From assembly GCA_012689375.1 (NCBI GenBank), contig JAAZLO010000070.1, positions 1 through 45,626 of the forward strand: 45,626 nt of DNA, written 5' to 3'. Of the stretch, positions 1-9,195 are shown piece after piece (the stretch's first letter is position 1; each line of letters opens with the position of its first letter). The position numbers and the translations under genes are program-made. Source of the DNA: Bacillota bacterium (GTDB taxonomy: Bacteria; Bacillota; SHA-98; UBA4971). The notes below the pieces were generated by a model. It had not been told where the DNA came from, did not search any database, and was given only the letters and a program-made list of their open reading frames with translations.

Positions 1-190
1 CTTCGGCTTCAGCAAGTGTTCTTAGCAATTCAAGTTCCGATTTCATTTGGTTATACTGCTGTAACCCCAATACGGCAGTATCTCCCCTGCCATTCACAGT
101 AATTATAACCGCATTTTTTGATTCCCTACACTGCCTCGAGATCTCGTTATAGTGATTTCTCAAATCGGATGATGGTCTAATTACTTCCAC
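1..190 (-). CDS. Phd/YefM-family antitoxin, partial (C-terminus beyond window edge)
   Basis: Reading the minus strand from a GTG at 190 gives an open frame of 63 codons that runs off the window. It begins VEVIRPSSDLRNHYNEISRQ, followed by a segment ending in VIITVNGRGDTAVLG. The pattern of a short N-terminal strand, a helix with a conserved N-x-I/Y, and a (V/I)xITxNGxGxxAV(L/M) strand is that of Phd/YefM type II antitoxins, which bind a RelE/Doc-type toxin and their own promoter. GGGGTG five bases upstream supports the GTG start, and an in-frame stop lies ten codons above it. The toxin gene, if present, would normally follow and lies outside the window. The family call is from pattern recognition only. 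Confidence 0.7.
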   Translation of the reverse strand, partial: MEVIRPSSDLRNHYNEISRQCRESKNAVIITVNGRGDTAVLGLQQYNQMKSELELLRTLAEAE

Positions 191-433
191 GTTAACACCC
201 CGCTTCAGATTGCTTTCTCAAATGGCTGCCTTTGACCATATTTTGATCATGCAATTCGCATAACTCCCCAATATTAGCCGGACATGGCGACACAACCTAT
301 AGGACTAAAGCCCAGCACATAGGGCATAACAGCACCAAACAACACCAGAGAACATCTGTTCTATCAGCTCCCCGCTTCGGCACCATTTATGTACAGGCTC
401 AGTGTTATCATCGGGTGCCTGAGATACATGCCT

Positions 434-973
434 TTAAAGCTCCGCAGGGACCACAGTATATATAATTGTCCCTTCATAGACACCCGGAGCATCCCACCAA
501 GTTACAAGCAAATGAAAGTCCATTTCGAACGCAGTCCTTCCCGGGGTGGCCCGTTGTAATAGGGCCTGACGGGCTTCGGCCTTGGATTGCATAACAAACC
601 AGGGATTATTCCCATCAGGATCTGTAATACGGTAACCCATCCGGGTACCGGGTATTCTGGTATTACCGGGACCGTTAAGTCCGTCATCCAGTGAGATGAA
701 AAGTGCGTGGCCAATATTACCCGCAACTACTACCCCGATAGCGCCAGGCTTAATCGCTAAAATGCCGTCTTCCACCGCAATAGCATTCTTAGTGATATCA
801 AAATCATCCCCCTCAAAAACTAGTGTGGGCGTATTAACCCCAACCCAAAGCACCTGGGGAATGCTTACTATCACATTAATTCCCGCTTCATCCAACACAT
901 TGGCGTCAACCATCGGCGCAAAAACAGACAAAAGTATCAGGGAACCTATTAGTATCCAAATTCGGGTGCTCAT
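434..973 (-). CDS. Small secreted protein with signal peptide, unknown function
   Basis: This is a 179-residue protein. I place the start at the ATG at 973 because GGGAGGG lies seven bases upstream; the frame is open for 21 more codons but without a comparable site. Residues 1 to about 25 form a signal peptide (MSTR, a hydrophobic core, then a small-residue cleavage region near VDA-NV). The mature part is rich in alternating hydrophobic residues, glycine and proline. It ends in a tail of the type PGVYEGTIIYTVVPAEL, which resembles the last strands of secreted beta-sandwich domains (WxL or Ig-like repeats). No catalytic motif, cysteine pair or sorting signal is visible. It is probably a monocistronic, extracellular or wall-associated protein. 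I do not recognise a named family. Confidence 0.6.
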   Translation of the reverse strand: MSTRIWILIGSLILLSVFAPMVDANVLDEAGINVIVSIPQVLWVGVNTPTLVFEGDDFDITKNAIAVEDGILAIKPGAIGVVVAGNIGHALFISLDDGLNGPGNTRIPGTRMGYRITDPDGNNPWFVMQSKAEARQALLQRATPGRTAFEMDFHLLVTWWDAPGVYEGTIIYTVVPAEL

Positions 974-1101
974 AGAAGTCCCTCCCGTTATTATTGGTTT
1001 TATCATTATCGTCTGTTCGTCTGTTATTGTATCCATGATATATGATATAGGCGTTATCTTAAAAAGATATTAAACTGTTCGGAAGATTGAAATATAGTAC
1101 T

Positions 1102-1139
1102 AAAAACCCCCGCTCTTATAAACAGAATCGGGGGTCTAA
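1102..1139 (-). terminator. Intrinsic terminator of the hom-thrC-thrB operon
   Basis: ACCCCCG at 1106-1112 pairs with CGGGGGT at 1129-1135 across a 16-base loop. On the minus strand the stem is followed by a short T-run (TTTTTA). It lies about 60 bases beyond the thrB stop and before the secreted-protein gene, so it fits as the terminator of the threonine operon. Confidence 0.75.
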
Positions 1140-1194
1140 AAAATCGGTTGCTTTTAGAGAAAATACCATTGGAATTATTCTTGTACCCGGGAGG

Positions 1195-2172
1195 TTATTT
1201 ATTTTTCACCCTAATACCGCCTGAATCCATCTTACTTATAAAATAACGGGCTGTTATCCCCACCTGTCCAAAAGCCTCAACCATAGCACTGCCAATTTCC
1301 TGACAATTATCGATGGCCAAAGCCAAAACACTGGGACCTGCACCACTAATAGTAAAAGCTAAAGCACCATGATTGTATGCAGCCTTTTCCACCCGTCTAT
1401 AACCGGGAATTAGTTGAGAACGGTAAGAAACATGCAGAGGACTTTTGACCAGCCCCGCTAAATGGGTGAAATCCCCTTTCTCCAGAGACAAAATTAAGGC
1501 CCCGAGAAGAGCCGAATTTTCAACTGCTTCCTTAAAAATAACGGTCTTGGGAAGCACTTCGCGGGCTTCGGCCGAACGGATGATAAGTTCGGGAATGGCA
1601 AGAACAAAATTAAGTTCTTCAGGGATTTCCAAAGGGAATACCAATGGCAAGGCATCATTCTGTACTATACTCAAGCAAGCCCCGCCGAAAAAAGCAGGAA
1701 TAACATTATCCGGGTAATAATCAAACTTAATGGCTTTAGAAAGCAGGGATTCCTCATCAATTTCATGACCCATATCGGCTAATATTGCCTTTCCCAAACA
1801 AAGTGCTGAGAGAATACAGGCTGCACTGCTCCCCAATCCCCTGGCAAGGGGAATATTATTAGTAAATTGCAATGATAAATTTACCGGGAAAAGATATCCG
1901 CCGCAAGGTAAAGCCAAAACATCAGACAGGGCTTCAAAAAATAGATTCATCCCGCCTTTGGTAAGTTTGTCCCCTCCCTCCCCTGTAATTGCAACCTTTG
2001 TATGAATTTGTAGCCAGGTTGCAGCTTCAAAACCTGGAACATCATTAAAATCGGTAGTTCCTTCCCAAGATGCCTCTAACTTATTATATAGCTCTAAAGC
2101 AATACCAAGACAGTCAAAACCGGGCCCGAGATTAGCAGTGGTGGCCGGTGTACAGATGGATATCAAAGCCAT
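1195..2172 (-). CDS. thrB: Homoserine kinase
   Basis: GHMP-family kinase of 325 residues that phosphorylates L-homoserine to O-phosphohomoserine with ATP, the step before threonine synthase. The N-terminus carries the substrate-side motif TPATTANLGPGFDCLG. The ATP-binding motif 3 appears as IPLARGLGSSAA near residue 110, and a C-terminal GHMP glycine motif reads FTISGAGPSVLAL. I use the ATG at 2172 because GGAGGG stands five bases before it; a start six codons upstream would overlap thrC and lacks a site. It is the last gene of hom-thrC-thrB, one base after the thrC stop, and is followed by a hairpin terminator. Length and motifs are normal for the family. Confidence 0.97.
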   Translation of the reverse strand: MALISICTPATTANLGPGFDCLGIALELYNKLEASWEGTTDFNDVPGFEAATWLQIHTKVAITGEGGDKLTKGGMNLFFEALSDVLALPCGGYLFPVNLSLQFTNNIPLARGLGSSAACILSALCLGKAILADMGHEIDEESLLSKAIKFDYYPDNVIPAFFGGACLSIVQNDALPLVFPLEIPEELNFVLAIPELIIRSAEAREVLPKTVIFKEAVENSALLGALILSLEKGDFTHLAGLVKSPLHVSYRSQLIPGYRRVEKAAYNHGALAFTISGAGPSVLALAIDNCQEIGSAMVEAFGQVGITARYFISKMDSGGIRVKNK

Positions 2173-2173
2173 T

Positions 2174-3229
2174 TCAACCCTCCATAACAATTTCTTGAAT
2201 AACTGCGTAGTCCGGGGGAGCGGTAATTACCTCAGGGGCCTGTTCGAAAGCATTATCAGGATCTTTAAGACCATGACCCGTTAATATACAAACCACGGAA
2301 ACATTATGCTTGCCTTGAAAATAACCTGAGGAATTCATTTCTATCAGGCCCGCAACGGAGGCAGCAGAAGCAGGCTCACAAAACAATCCGGCCTTGGAAG
2401 CAAGAAGACGATAAGCGGCAAGAATTTCTTCATCAGTAATAGCCAAAATAGAACCCTTAGATTCATCTCTGGCTGCTAAAGCCTTCTCCCAACTTGCAGG
2501 GTTACCGATACGGATTGCAGTGGCAACTGTCTCAGGTTTTTCTATAGGCCGATTATAAACTATAGGCGCTGCCCCTTCAGCCTGAAACCCCAGCATTACC
2601 GGGAGAGAATTACTAATCCCGGCATTTAAATATTCTTGAAAGCCCTGCCAGTATGCAGTGATATTTCCTGCATTCCCCACAGGAATACAAAGATGACTCG
2701 GGACATGACCCAATTGATCACATATTTCAAAAGCTGCTGTTTTCTGGCCTTCAATTCGGTAGGGGTTTAAGGAATTAACTAAGGTAATTCCTTTCTGAGT
2801 AGCTAAGTCTCTTACAATCCTTAAAGCAGCATCGAAATTTCCCTTAACGGCAATTACCTTAGCCCCATGAATTAAAGCCTGGGAGAGCTTCCCCACGGCG
2901 GTAGCCCCTTCAGGGATCAAAACAAAACAAGGTAACCCGGCTTTAGCAGCATAAGCTGCAGCTGAGGCAGAAGTATTCCCGGTTGAGGCACAAATAACTG
3001 CATTTACCCCTTCCTCCATGGCTTTTGAAACAGCCATGGTCATACCTCTGTCCTTAAAGGAACCGGTAGGGTTAAGCCCCTCATACTTGGCGTAAACCGG
3101 AAAATCTAATCCAATTGCTTCCCCGATAGGAATTAAGGGAGTGTTCCCCTCCTGTAAGGTTATTATAGGCGTATCCTTTGTTACAGGTAGGTACCGGCTA
3201 TATTCTGCAATTATGCCCCTCCACATCAT
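2174..3229 (-). CDS. thrC: Threonine synthase (PLP-dependent)
   Basis: The 351-residue PLP fold-type II enzyme converts O-phosphohomoserine to threonine and phosphate. The PLP lysine lies in NPTGSFKDRG near residue 60. The phosphate-binding glycine loop appears as PVGNAGNI near residue 185, and the substrate region as ASTGNTSASAAAYAAKAG. It is the short bacterial form without a plant-type N-terminal extension. Its start overlaps the hom stop by four bases (ATGA type), which indicates translational coupling in hom-thrC-thrB. Confidence 0.97.
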   Translation of the reverse strand: MMWRGIIAEYSRYLPVTKDTPIITLQEGNTPLIPIGEAIGLDFPVYAKYEGLNPTGSFKDRGMTMAVSKAMEEGVNAVICASTGNTSASAAAYAAKAGLPCFVLIPEGATAVGKLSQALIHGAKVIAVKGNFDAALRIVRDLATQKGITLVNSLNPYRIEGQKTAAFEICDQLGHVPSHLCIPVGNAGNITAYWQGFQEYLNAGISNSLPVMLGFQAEGAAPIVYNRPIEKPETVATAIRIGNPASWEKALAARDESKGSILAITDEEILAAYRLLASKAGLFCEPASAASVAGLIEMNSSGYFQGKHNVSVVCILTGHGLKDPDNAFEQAPEVITAPPDYAVIQEIVMEG

Positions 3230-4500
3230 ACTTCCTCCTCTACCCTTATAACGTTATCTACCTGAAATACACAATCCAAGGACTTAATTTCCTCAATAGC
3301 CTGACAAAAGCCGGCTTCTTTTACTTCATGGGTAACAAAAACTAAAGGAACAGGCTCTCCCCTACCTTGCTGAATAACAGAATGTAGGCTTACATTATTG
3401 CGGCCGAAAGCAGCCGCAATTTGACCTAAGACCCCGGGTTGATCCAAAACAGAAAAACGAACATAATATTTACTTATTGTAGTTTCCATCGGTAGTTGAT
3501 TCTTTACGTTTAAGCATGAACAGGCTCTTTTTGTTCCACTGTCCCGCGCCACATCTATGATATCAGAGCAAACGGCACTCGCTGTAGGAGAGCCGCCAGC
3601 GCCCCTGCCATAAAACATTAATTCCCCGACAGGATCGCCTTCTACATATACAGCATTAAAAACACCTGAAACAGAAGCCAAAGGATGTCGGTTAGGAATA
3701 AACGTGGGATGTACCCGCGCTTCTATCCCTTTAGGAGTATCTTTAGCAATAGCAAGAAGTTTAAGTGTGTACCCGAGTTTACGTCCATATTCCAAATCGA
3801 TGGAAGAAATCCGACGAATCCCTTCTATGTTAATCTTGTCTAAATCCAAACGTGCACCAAAAGCAATACTACCCAGAATCAGCAGCTTATAACCGACATC
3901 ATAGCCATCCACATCACTGGAAGGATCAGCCTCGGCATAGCCCTTCGCCTGGGCTTCAGACAGAGCTTCTTCTAAGGAAATACCTCTTACGGCCATTTCA
4001 GTAAGAATATAATTTGTCGTTCCGTTTATAATGCCCATCACTTTAGAAATTTCATTTGCGGCAAGGGATTCCTTAAGGGCTTTAATTATAGGTATACCCC
4101 CCCCTGCAGTCGCTTCAAAATGAAAATGCACTCCCTGTTTATCAGCAAGGCCGAGAAGTTCCTTACCGTGCTTAGCCAATAATTCCTTATTAGCAGTAAC
4201 AATGTGTTTACCTGCTAAGATCGAATCCCGTAAATATTCAACAGCTGGAATAATTCCACCTATGACTTCCACTGCCACATCAACTTCCGGATCATCAATA
4301 ACTTGGGAAATATCTGTCGTTAATAAGTGGGAAGGAACATTTACCGTTCGGGATTTAGTTATATCCTTCACCAATATACGGCGAATTTCTAAAGAGCGGC
4401 CCGCCCGCTTGGCTAATTCCGTATTCTGTGTAGTTATAGTATTATAAACAGCGCTTCCTACAGTACCTAAACCTAGTAATGCAATCCCCAACGGTTTCAT
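3226..4500 (-). CDS. hom: Homoserine dehydrogenase with C-terminal ACT domain
   Basis: The 424-residue enzyme reduces aspartate semialdehyde to homoserine, the branch point of threonine and methionine synthesis. The N-terminal NAD(P)-binding Rossmann motif is GLGTVGSAV (about residues 10-18). The catalytic region shows NGTTNYILTEM near 170 and YAEADPSSDVDGYD near 195, typical of the family. Residues from about 350 form an ACT domain (RFSVLDQPGVLGQIAAAFG), which usually gives threonine feedback control. A TTG three codons upstream is possible, but AGGAGGA is better spaced for the ATG at 4500. It is the first gene of the operon; divergent from it is a metallo-hydrolase gene. Confidence 0.96.
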   Translation of the reverse strand: MKPLGIALLGLGTVGSAVYNTITTQNTELAKRAGRSLEIRRILVKDITKSRTVNVPSHLLTTDISQVIDDPEVDVAVEVIGGIIPAVEYLRDSILAGKHIVTANKELLAKHGKELLGLADKQGVHFHFEATAGGGIPIIKALKESLAANEISKVMGIINGTTNYILTEMAVRGISLEEALSEAQAKGYAEADPSSDVDGYDVGYKLLILGSIAFGARLDLDKINIEGIRRISSIDLEYGRKLGYTLKLLAIAKDTPKGIEARVHPTFIPNRHPLASVSGVFNAVYVEGDPVGELMFYGRGAGGSPTASAVCSDIIDVARDSGTKRACSCLNVKNQLPMETTISKYYVRFSVLDQPGVLGQIAAAFGRNNVSLHSVIQQGRGEPVPLVFVTHEVKEAGFCQAIEEIKSLDCVFQVDNVIRVEEEV

Positions 4501-4650
4501 AAATAGCAAATCCTCCTCTTAGAATAATTTATATCGTATTTGACGTAAACGGGAAAATTCCTTTCCTTATCCTTAGGATTAAGCCTATCACAACATCCCC
4601 GCAAAAACCCCTTTGCTAACCCGGTTATGCTTCCGCATATTTCATCTTAC

Positions 4651-4680
4651 TTGCCTAATACCAATAAACCGGGATACAAT
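4651..4680 (+). promoter_or_regulatory. Putative sigma-A promoter of the metallo-hydrolase gene
   Basis: TTGCCT at 4651-4656 and TACAAT at 4675-4680 are separated by 18 bases, a fair match to the housekeeping consensus. The start codon of the downstream gene is about 85 bases away. An inverted repeat, CCGGGA (4669-4674) with TCCCGG (4716-4721), straddles the expected transcription start and could be an operator or a leader stem. Prediction from sequence only. Confidence 0.45.
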
Positions 4681-4763
4681 GGGGTTACTGTGAAACAATG
4701 GGAAAGCTCAGAAAGTCCCGGATTAAACAAATAATATCAGCCCTATTATCGGAGGCGTGAAAA

Positions 4764-5681
4764 ATGGATAATAACAAGCTTGATTCTCTCAGGATATTAG
4801 TATTAGCTGAAAATACAGCTATGCATGGCACCCGGTTTCTGGCACAACATGGCATGTCATACCTTCTTCAGGCACAAACAAAATTAACAACACGAACAAT
4901 CCTGGTAGATGTAGGACAAAACCATTATGCACTAATACATAATATGGGGATGTTTGGCATTAACCCTCAGGATATTGATATGATTGTGATTACACATTCT
5001 CATTACGATCACACCAAAGGACTCTCCTCCCTCTTACGCGAAATTGGAAAAGAAGAAATACCTGTTGTGGGCCACCCCGATAATTTTAAATTAAATTTAA
5101 AAGTTGATCCTTACCTGCATCATATAGGTATGGCCTTAGACGATCAACCCCAAAATATAACTGCTAACGGGGGCCGGCTCTTTCTGACGAAGGAGCCCCT
5201 TCAATTGATGCCCGGTCTTACCACAACAGGGGAAGTCCCGCGGCTTACCGATTTTGAAGATCCAGGTATTAAACTTTATACAATAAATAACGGAAGAATT
5301 GAAAAGGATACCATAATGGATGACATATCCATAGTTGCAAATATCAAAGCTCACGGAATAGTAGTTATCACAGGTTGCGGCCATGCAGGTATCGTAAACA
5401 TAGTACGACACGCGGTAAGCATATTCCCGGAGCAGCCCCTAAACGGTATAATCGGTGGGTTTCATCTCATAGATGCAAACGATATGCGAATACAACAAAC
5501 AATAAAGGAACTCTTGACATTCAATCCAAGGTTCCTGTCTGCCGGCCATTGCACAGGCTTTAAGGCACAGGCAGCCTTTGCAAAGGGGTTTAAGGATAAG
5601 TTTATACAGTTAACTTGCGGGCTTGAGTTTATAATATCCTCAACTGCAAACGGAGAATTCCGGAATCCTGTTATCTTTTAA
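4764..5681 (+). CDS. Metallo-beta-lactamase-fold hydrolase (COG1237-like)
   Basis: The protein has 305 residues and starts at an ATG preceded by GGAGGCG. The zinc-binding signature HxHxDH is at residues 78-83 (THSHYDH). Further family landmarks are GCGHAGIVN near 210, GGFHLID near 235 and SAGHCTGF near 268. This set resembles the group annotated in archaea and clostridia as 7,8-dihydropterin-6-yl-methyl-4-(beta-D-ribofuranosyl)aminobenzene 5'-phosphate synthase-related proteins. The metal-dependent hydrolase fold is clear; the substrate is not known from sequence. No signal peptide, so cytosolic. It stands alone on the plus strand and its 3' end overlaps the convergent methyltransferase gene by 11 bases. 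Confidence 0.85.
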   Translation: MDNNKLDSLRILVLAENTAMHGTRFLAQHGMSYLLQAQTKLTTRTILVDVGQNHYALIHNMGMFGINPQDIDMIVITHSHYDHTKGLSSLLREIGKEEIPVVGHPDNFKLNLKVDPYLHHIGMALDDQPQNITANGGRLFLTKEPLQLMPGLTTTGEVPRLTDFEDPGIKLYTINNGRIEKDTIMDDISIVANIKAHGIVVITGCGHAGIVNIVRHAVSIFPEQPLNGIIGGFHLIDANDMRIQQTIKELLTFNPRFLSAGHCTGFKAQAAFAKGFKDKFIQLTCGLEFIISSTANGEFRNPVIF

Positions 5682-6894
5682 GGACTACAAGGCTTTCAGT
5701 ACGTATCCTCCTGTCTTTAACCCCGGTAGCAGGGTTACTTTTATAAAAAGACATCCTGCGTTTTATTATTGTATCAATGAGTGTACATTCGTGGTTCCAC
5801 CCTAAAGCCATAAAATGCTGGCGGAAAATATCATCAATAGGAATAGGCCGGCCCCATAATGTCGCAGGACCAACAAAAAGAAATAAATACGATGATATTC
5901 GTTTCTGTAACCGGGTTAATGCTCCAAGCACCCCCTGAAAGTAGGAGTCAAAGATTTCCAACGGGCGCTCCTCCCCTATTTCCTTTCTTAGCGTATGATA
6001 TACATCTGATTTAACATTGAAAGGTTCTACATCCCTGTATGGGATTTCTTTTTTACTCAATTCCCTGGTAAAAGATTCAGGATAACCAAGCCAAAACAGA
6101 TCCATTTTAGCATGGCGAATATATTCTTGAGCCTGCAAATAAGGGGGTGAAGTGATAAGCATATCCATTTCTTCGATTAAGACGCTTTCCAAGGTATCCA
6201 CACCTGCTTTAACAGTGGATTTCACAGGCCCCCGGGAAAGTCTGTGATGTTCAGATATCCCTTTAATAACAGCATGCAGCCCCCCTTCAATCTTCTTATA
6301 AAATGTCTCCTCCCAATTACTTTTAAGCAAGCTGTTTATTCTCTTCTTGGATCTTGGGGATTTAGAAAGCTTTTGGCGCTGAATATCATCATAAGAAAAT
6401 GTACGGGTAGCCTTAAGCAATGGTATTGTTAAAAGCAACTTAATTCCGTCATCACTCAGGGAGTGATAAAAGCCCCACATTCTAAAAAGGAACGGGAAGA
6501 ATTCTTCAGGAAACCAATAGCCATAATTAGACCAGTCAGGTATAAACTCCTTATCTGATAGTCTCATATTGGAAAGCAGATCCTTAATATCATATTCGGG
6601 AAGACTCATCGTAGCGATCTTATGTAAGATCCCAAGGAGGGGGTTTAAATCCCATAGTTCATAATCATGACCATAAACACCGGACACCACACCTGTTGTA
6701 CCATACCCTGCAAAGGGATCAAAAACAGTCATCCCCTTTTTGGCATATTTGTTTAGCGTATATGCAATTACCTGTGGAATAAACTTGGCAGGGTACCTAT
6801 ATAATGAAAAAGTCCCGTATGTCGTTGAAGGTATTTCCGGTACTTTATCTCTAAAAGTTATCGATTTTTTTAAAACAGCATTCGAGGATTTCAT
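5671..6894 (-). CDS. Orphan SAM-dependent DNA methyltransferase (N4-cytosine/N6-adenine type)
   Basis: The 407-residue protein shows the SAM-binding motif I DPFAGYGTTG at 59-68 and the catalytic motif IV TSPPY at 248-252, which marks amino-methyltransferases acting on adenine N6 or cytosine N4. Motif I precedes motif IV with about 180 residues between, where a target-recognition region could lie. YPAKF before motif I is often seen in such enzymes. No restriction endonuclease gene adjoins it, so it may be an orphan enzyme with a regulatory or protective role. The ATG at 6894 is preceded directly by an in-frame stop, so it cannot be extended; a good AAAGGAGG site lies about 33 bases upstream, farther than usual. 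Target base and site cannot be read from sequence. Confidence 0.85.
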   Translation of the reverse strand: MKSSNAVLKKSITFRDKVPEIPSTTYGTFSLYRYPAKFIPQVIAYTLNKYAKKGMTVFDPFAGYGTTGVVSGVYGHDYELWDLNPLLGILHKIATMSLPEYDIKDLLSNMRLSDKEFIPDWSNYGYWFPEEFFPFLFRMWGFYHSLSDDGIKLLLTIPLLKATRTFSYDDIQRQKLSKSPRSKKRINSLLKSNWEETFYKKIEGGLHAVIKGISEHHRLSRGPVKSTVKAGVDTLESVLIEEMDMLITSPPYLQAQEYIRHAKMDLFWLGYPESFTRELSKKEIPYRDVEPFNVKSDVYHTLRKEIGEERPLEIFDSYFQGVLGALTRLQKRISSYLFLFVGPATLWGRPIPIDDIFRQHFMALGWNHECTLIDTIIKRRMSFYKSNPATGVKDRRIRTESLVVLKR

Positions 6895-6951
6895 TTATGT
6901 AGTTTTTCTCTGTTTTTTATTAGATTCCTCCTTTGTACGGTTATTTAGACT

Positions 6952-9090
6952 TTATTTGCTTTCAGGTGCAGTAATTAAATGTCGGGAAAAACCAAGCACC
7001 TCTCTTAATGCATCAGGTTTGTCAATAGGTTCAAGGCATGTCAATCCTTTGCATACATAGACTAGAGCCTTGCCCTGTACCGGCTTTTTATTTAAGGTAG
7101 GTGACAGGATCCGGTCAAGCTCATAATCTTCTGCATCCCCCGAATTATAGGAGATTGTCGCTTGGGGCAGAAATAATTTATTTATTTCCTCCTTCAACCT
7201 ACGGGTTTCGGGTTGATTCCGATAACCGGATACTACTATTTCAATAGGCGGGATCTTTGATAAAAGCCACGCCGAAAGAAATGTGGGATAGCCTGAAGGA
7301 TACCTCGATATTCTTCCTGAAAAGGCATGTAACAGCTGATTTGCCATACTTCCCCATTCCCTCCGTCCTGTAAGGCGGCTTAGCTTGATTAAATTGTGGG
7401 CTGATACAGAATTTCCTGACGGAAGAGCTCCGTCCCGTACATCTTTACGACGTACAGGGAGATCATGGGAATCATGGGATGTGAAAAAAAACCCCTTATT
7501 TTCCTTATCCCAGAATAATTCTATTTGCTGATCCATTAATTCTATAGCAGCCTGAATATGATTATATTCAAACTGCGATTCCCATAACTCAATCAGTCCT
7601 TGTATGAAAAAAGCGTAATCATCAAGGTATGCAGGTATTATCGCCTCACCACTGCGATACCTGGCTAAAAGCCGACCGTCGGTCCCCCTTAAATTTTCCA
7701 GTATGAATTTAGCTGTATCCCTTGCAGTTTTGGTATACTCCTGTTCATTCAGGACACGACCTCCTTTTGCAAAGGCTGTAATTAAAAGACCGTTCCACGA
7801 TGTCAGGACCTTATCATCTCTAAACGGCTTAGGCCGATTAATCCGGGCTTCCAGAAGGAGGGTGCGGGCCTTTTCCAATGCACCTTCAAGAATGTAGGGC
7901 CTATCGTTATCGGCAGTGCTTACCCTGATCCTATTTCCGCCGGTTTTATGCTTATCTATGTCGATTACTGAATCATATACTTCCTGGCCGATCAGATTCG
8001 GGATACTTCTACCCCCTTCAAAATTTCCTCTTTCTGTAATGTTAAAGTGCTTTGAGAAAAGCCTTCCGTCATCGTTGCCCAGAATTTTATATATATCAGC
8101 CTGTGACCATGTATAATATTTCCCTTCAACACCTTCCGAATCTGCATCCTCCGCTGATGCAAACCCCCCGTCAGGCGCCTTCATGTCACGGAGAAGATAT
8201 ATGAATATCTCCCGGGCAACCTGGGCATAGAACAGCTTTTGTGTTATTTGATACGCCTCCAGATATGCTGTGGCAAGTAAGGCATTATCGTAGAGCATTT
8301 TTTCAAAATGGGGAACAAGCCATTTGCCATCAGTACTGTAGCGATGAAACCCAAAGCCTATTTGATCATAAAGCCCGCCTTTCCTCATCATAACCAAAGT
8401 CCTCTCCACCATATCCAGAGCCTGATTATTTCCGGTATAATTGTAGTATCTAAGCAAGAAGGACAGGTTAACAGGCATGGGGAATTTAGGTTCGTCCCCG
8501 AATCCTCCGTAATAAGGATCGTAATCCACTTTAAAAACATTATATGCATGATTGAGCCAACGATCGCCGGGATCAGACCCTTCATGTTTTTCGATATCTT
8601 CTTGGAGCAACCCTACTAACATTTCTGCAGAATCGATGAGCTTCTGCCTGTCATTCTCCCACATTTCATTAACCTTCCCTAGGATCTCCGGAAGGCCGGG
8701 TTTTCCGTATTTTCTCGTTTTGGGGAAATATGTCCCGGCAAAAAAAGGTCTTTTATCAGCATCCATAATAACCGTAAGAGGCCACCCACCTTGGCCTGTG
8801 GCAGCCAGGCAGGCTTCTTGATATACGCTGTCTACGTCAGGCCTCTCCTCTCGATCCACCTTGATTGAAATATAGTTTTTATTTAGGATTTCGGCCACTT
8901 CCGGATCATTGAATGATTCTTTTGCCATTACATGACACCAATGACAAGTAGAATAACCAACCGAAAGAAAAATTGGCTTATCCTCATCGGCAGCTTTAGA
9001 AAAGGCTTCATTGCACCATGGGTACCAATCCACAGGGTTGTCTGCATGCTGTAGTAAGTATGGACTCTTACTTTCTTCTAGACGGTTCAA
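6952..9090 (-). CDS. YyaL/DUF255 thioredoxin-like protein with (alpha/alpha)6-type C-terminal region
   Basis: A 712-residue member of the DUF255 (YyaL, SPATA20-related) family. The N-terminal thioredoxin-like domain begins [19 protein letters not shown] and carries a CxxC at residues 49 and 52 (CHWC) within the hallmark [14 protein letters not shown]. The rest resembles the glycosidase-like helical barrel of the family ([41 protein letters not shown]). Its biochemical role is unproven; a redox or sugar-related activity is assumed for homologs. Translation starts at TTG, seven bases after GGAGGG. The methyltransferase gene follows after 57 bases on the same strand. Length is usual for the family. 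Confidence 0.93.
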   Translation of the reverse strand: MNRLEESKSPYLLQHADNPVDWYPWCNEAFSKAADEDKPIFLSVGYSTCHWCHVMAKESFNDPEVAEILNKNYISIKVDREERPDVDSVYQEACLAATGQGGWPLTVIMDADKRPFFAGTYFPKTRKYGKPGLPEILGKVNEMWENDRQKLIDSAEMLVGLLQEDIEKHEGSDPGDRWLNHAYNVFKVDYDPYYGGFGDEPKFPMPVNLSFLLRYYNYTGNNQALDMVERTLVMMRKGGLYDQIGFGFHRYSTDGKWLVPHFEKMLYDNALLATAYLEAYQITQKLFYAQVAREIFIYLLRDMKAPDGGFASAEDADSEGVEGKYYTWSQADIYKILGNDDGRLFSKHFNITERGNFEGGRSIPNLIGQEVYDSVIDIDKHKTGGNRIRVSTADNDRPYILEGALEKARTLLLEARINRPKPFRDDKVLTSWNGLLITAFAKGGRVLNEQEYTKTARDTAKFILENLRGTDGRLLARYRSGEAIIPAYLDDYAFFIQGLIELWESQFEYNHIQAAIELMDQQIELFWDKENKGFFFTSHDSHDLPVRRKDVRDGALPSGNSVSAHNLIKLSRLTGRREWGSMANQLLHAFSGRISRYPSGYPTFLSAWLLSKIPPIEIVVSGYRNQPETRRLKEEINKLFLPQATISYNSGDAEDYELDRILSPTLNKKPVQGKALVYVCKGLTCLEPIDKPDALREVLGFSRHLITAPESK

Positions 9091-9195
9091 TCTTAACCCT
9101 CCGTTTAGTATCTGTTTATCGTTACCTCTGCGGATATAGTGTAAACGAAGAAGTTTGAACGTATTCCGTAATTAAACCCGGTATTAATAGGAATA

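Noticed and set aside
192-293. Small minus-strand frame ending in MVKGSHLRKQSEAGC just before the antitoxin gene
   Set aside because: Its stop is one base before the antitoxin start, which hints at coupling, but it has no ribosome site, no recognisable motif, and only 33 residues. Kept out of the gene list.
4669-4721. Riboswitch ahead of the metallo-hydrolase gene
   Set aside because: The long stem and purine-rich loop looked suggestive, but none of the conserved cores I know (cobalamin, c-di-GMP, fluoride, SAM, T-box) is present.
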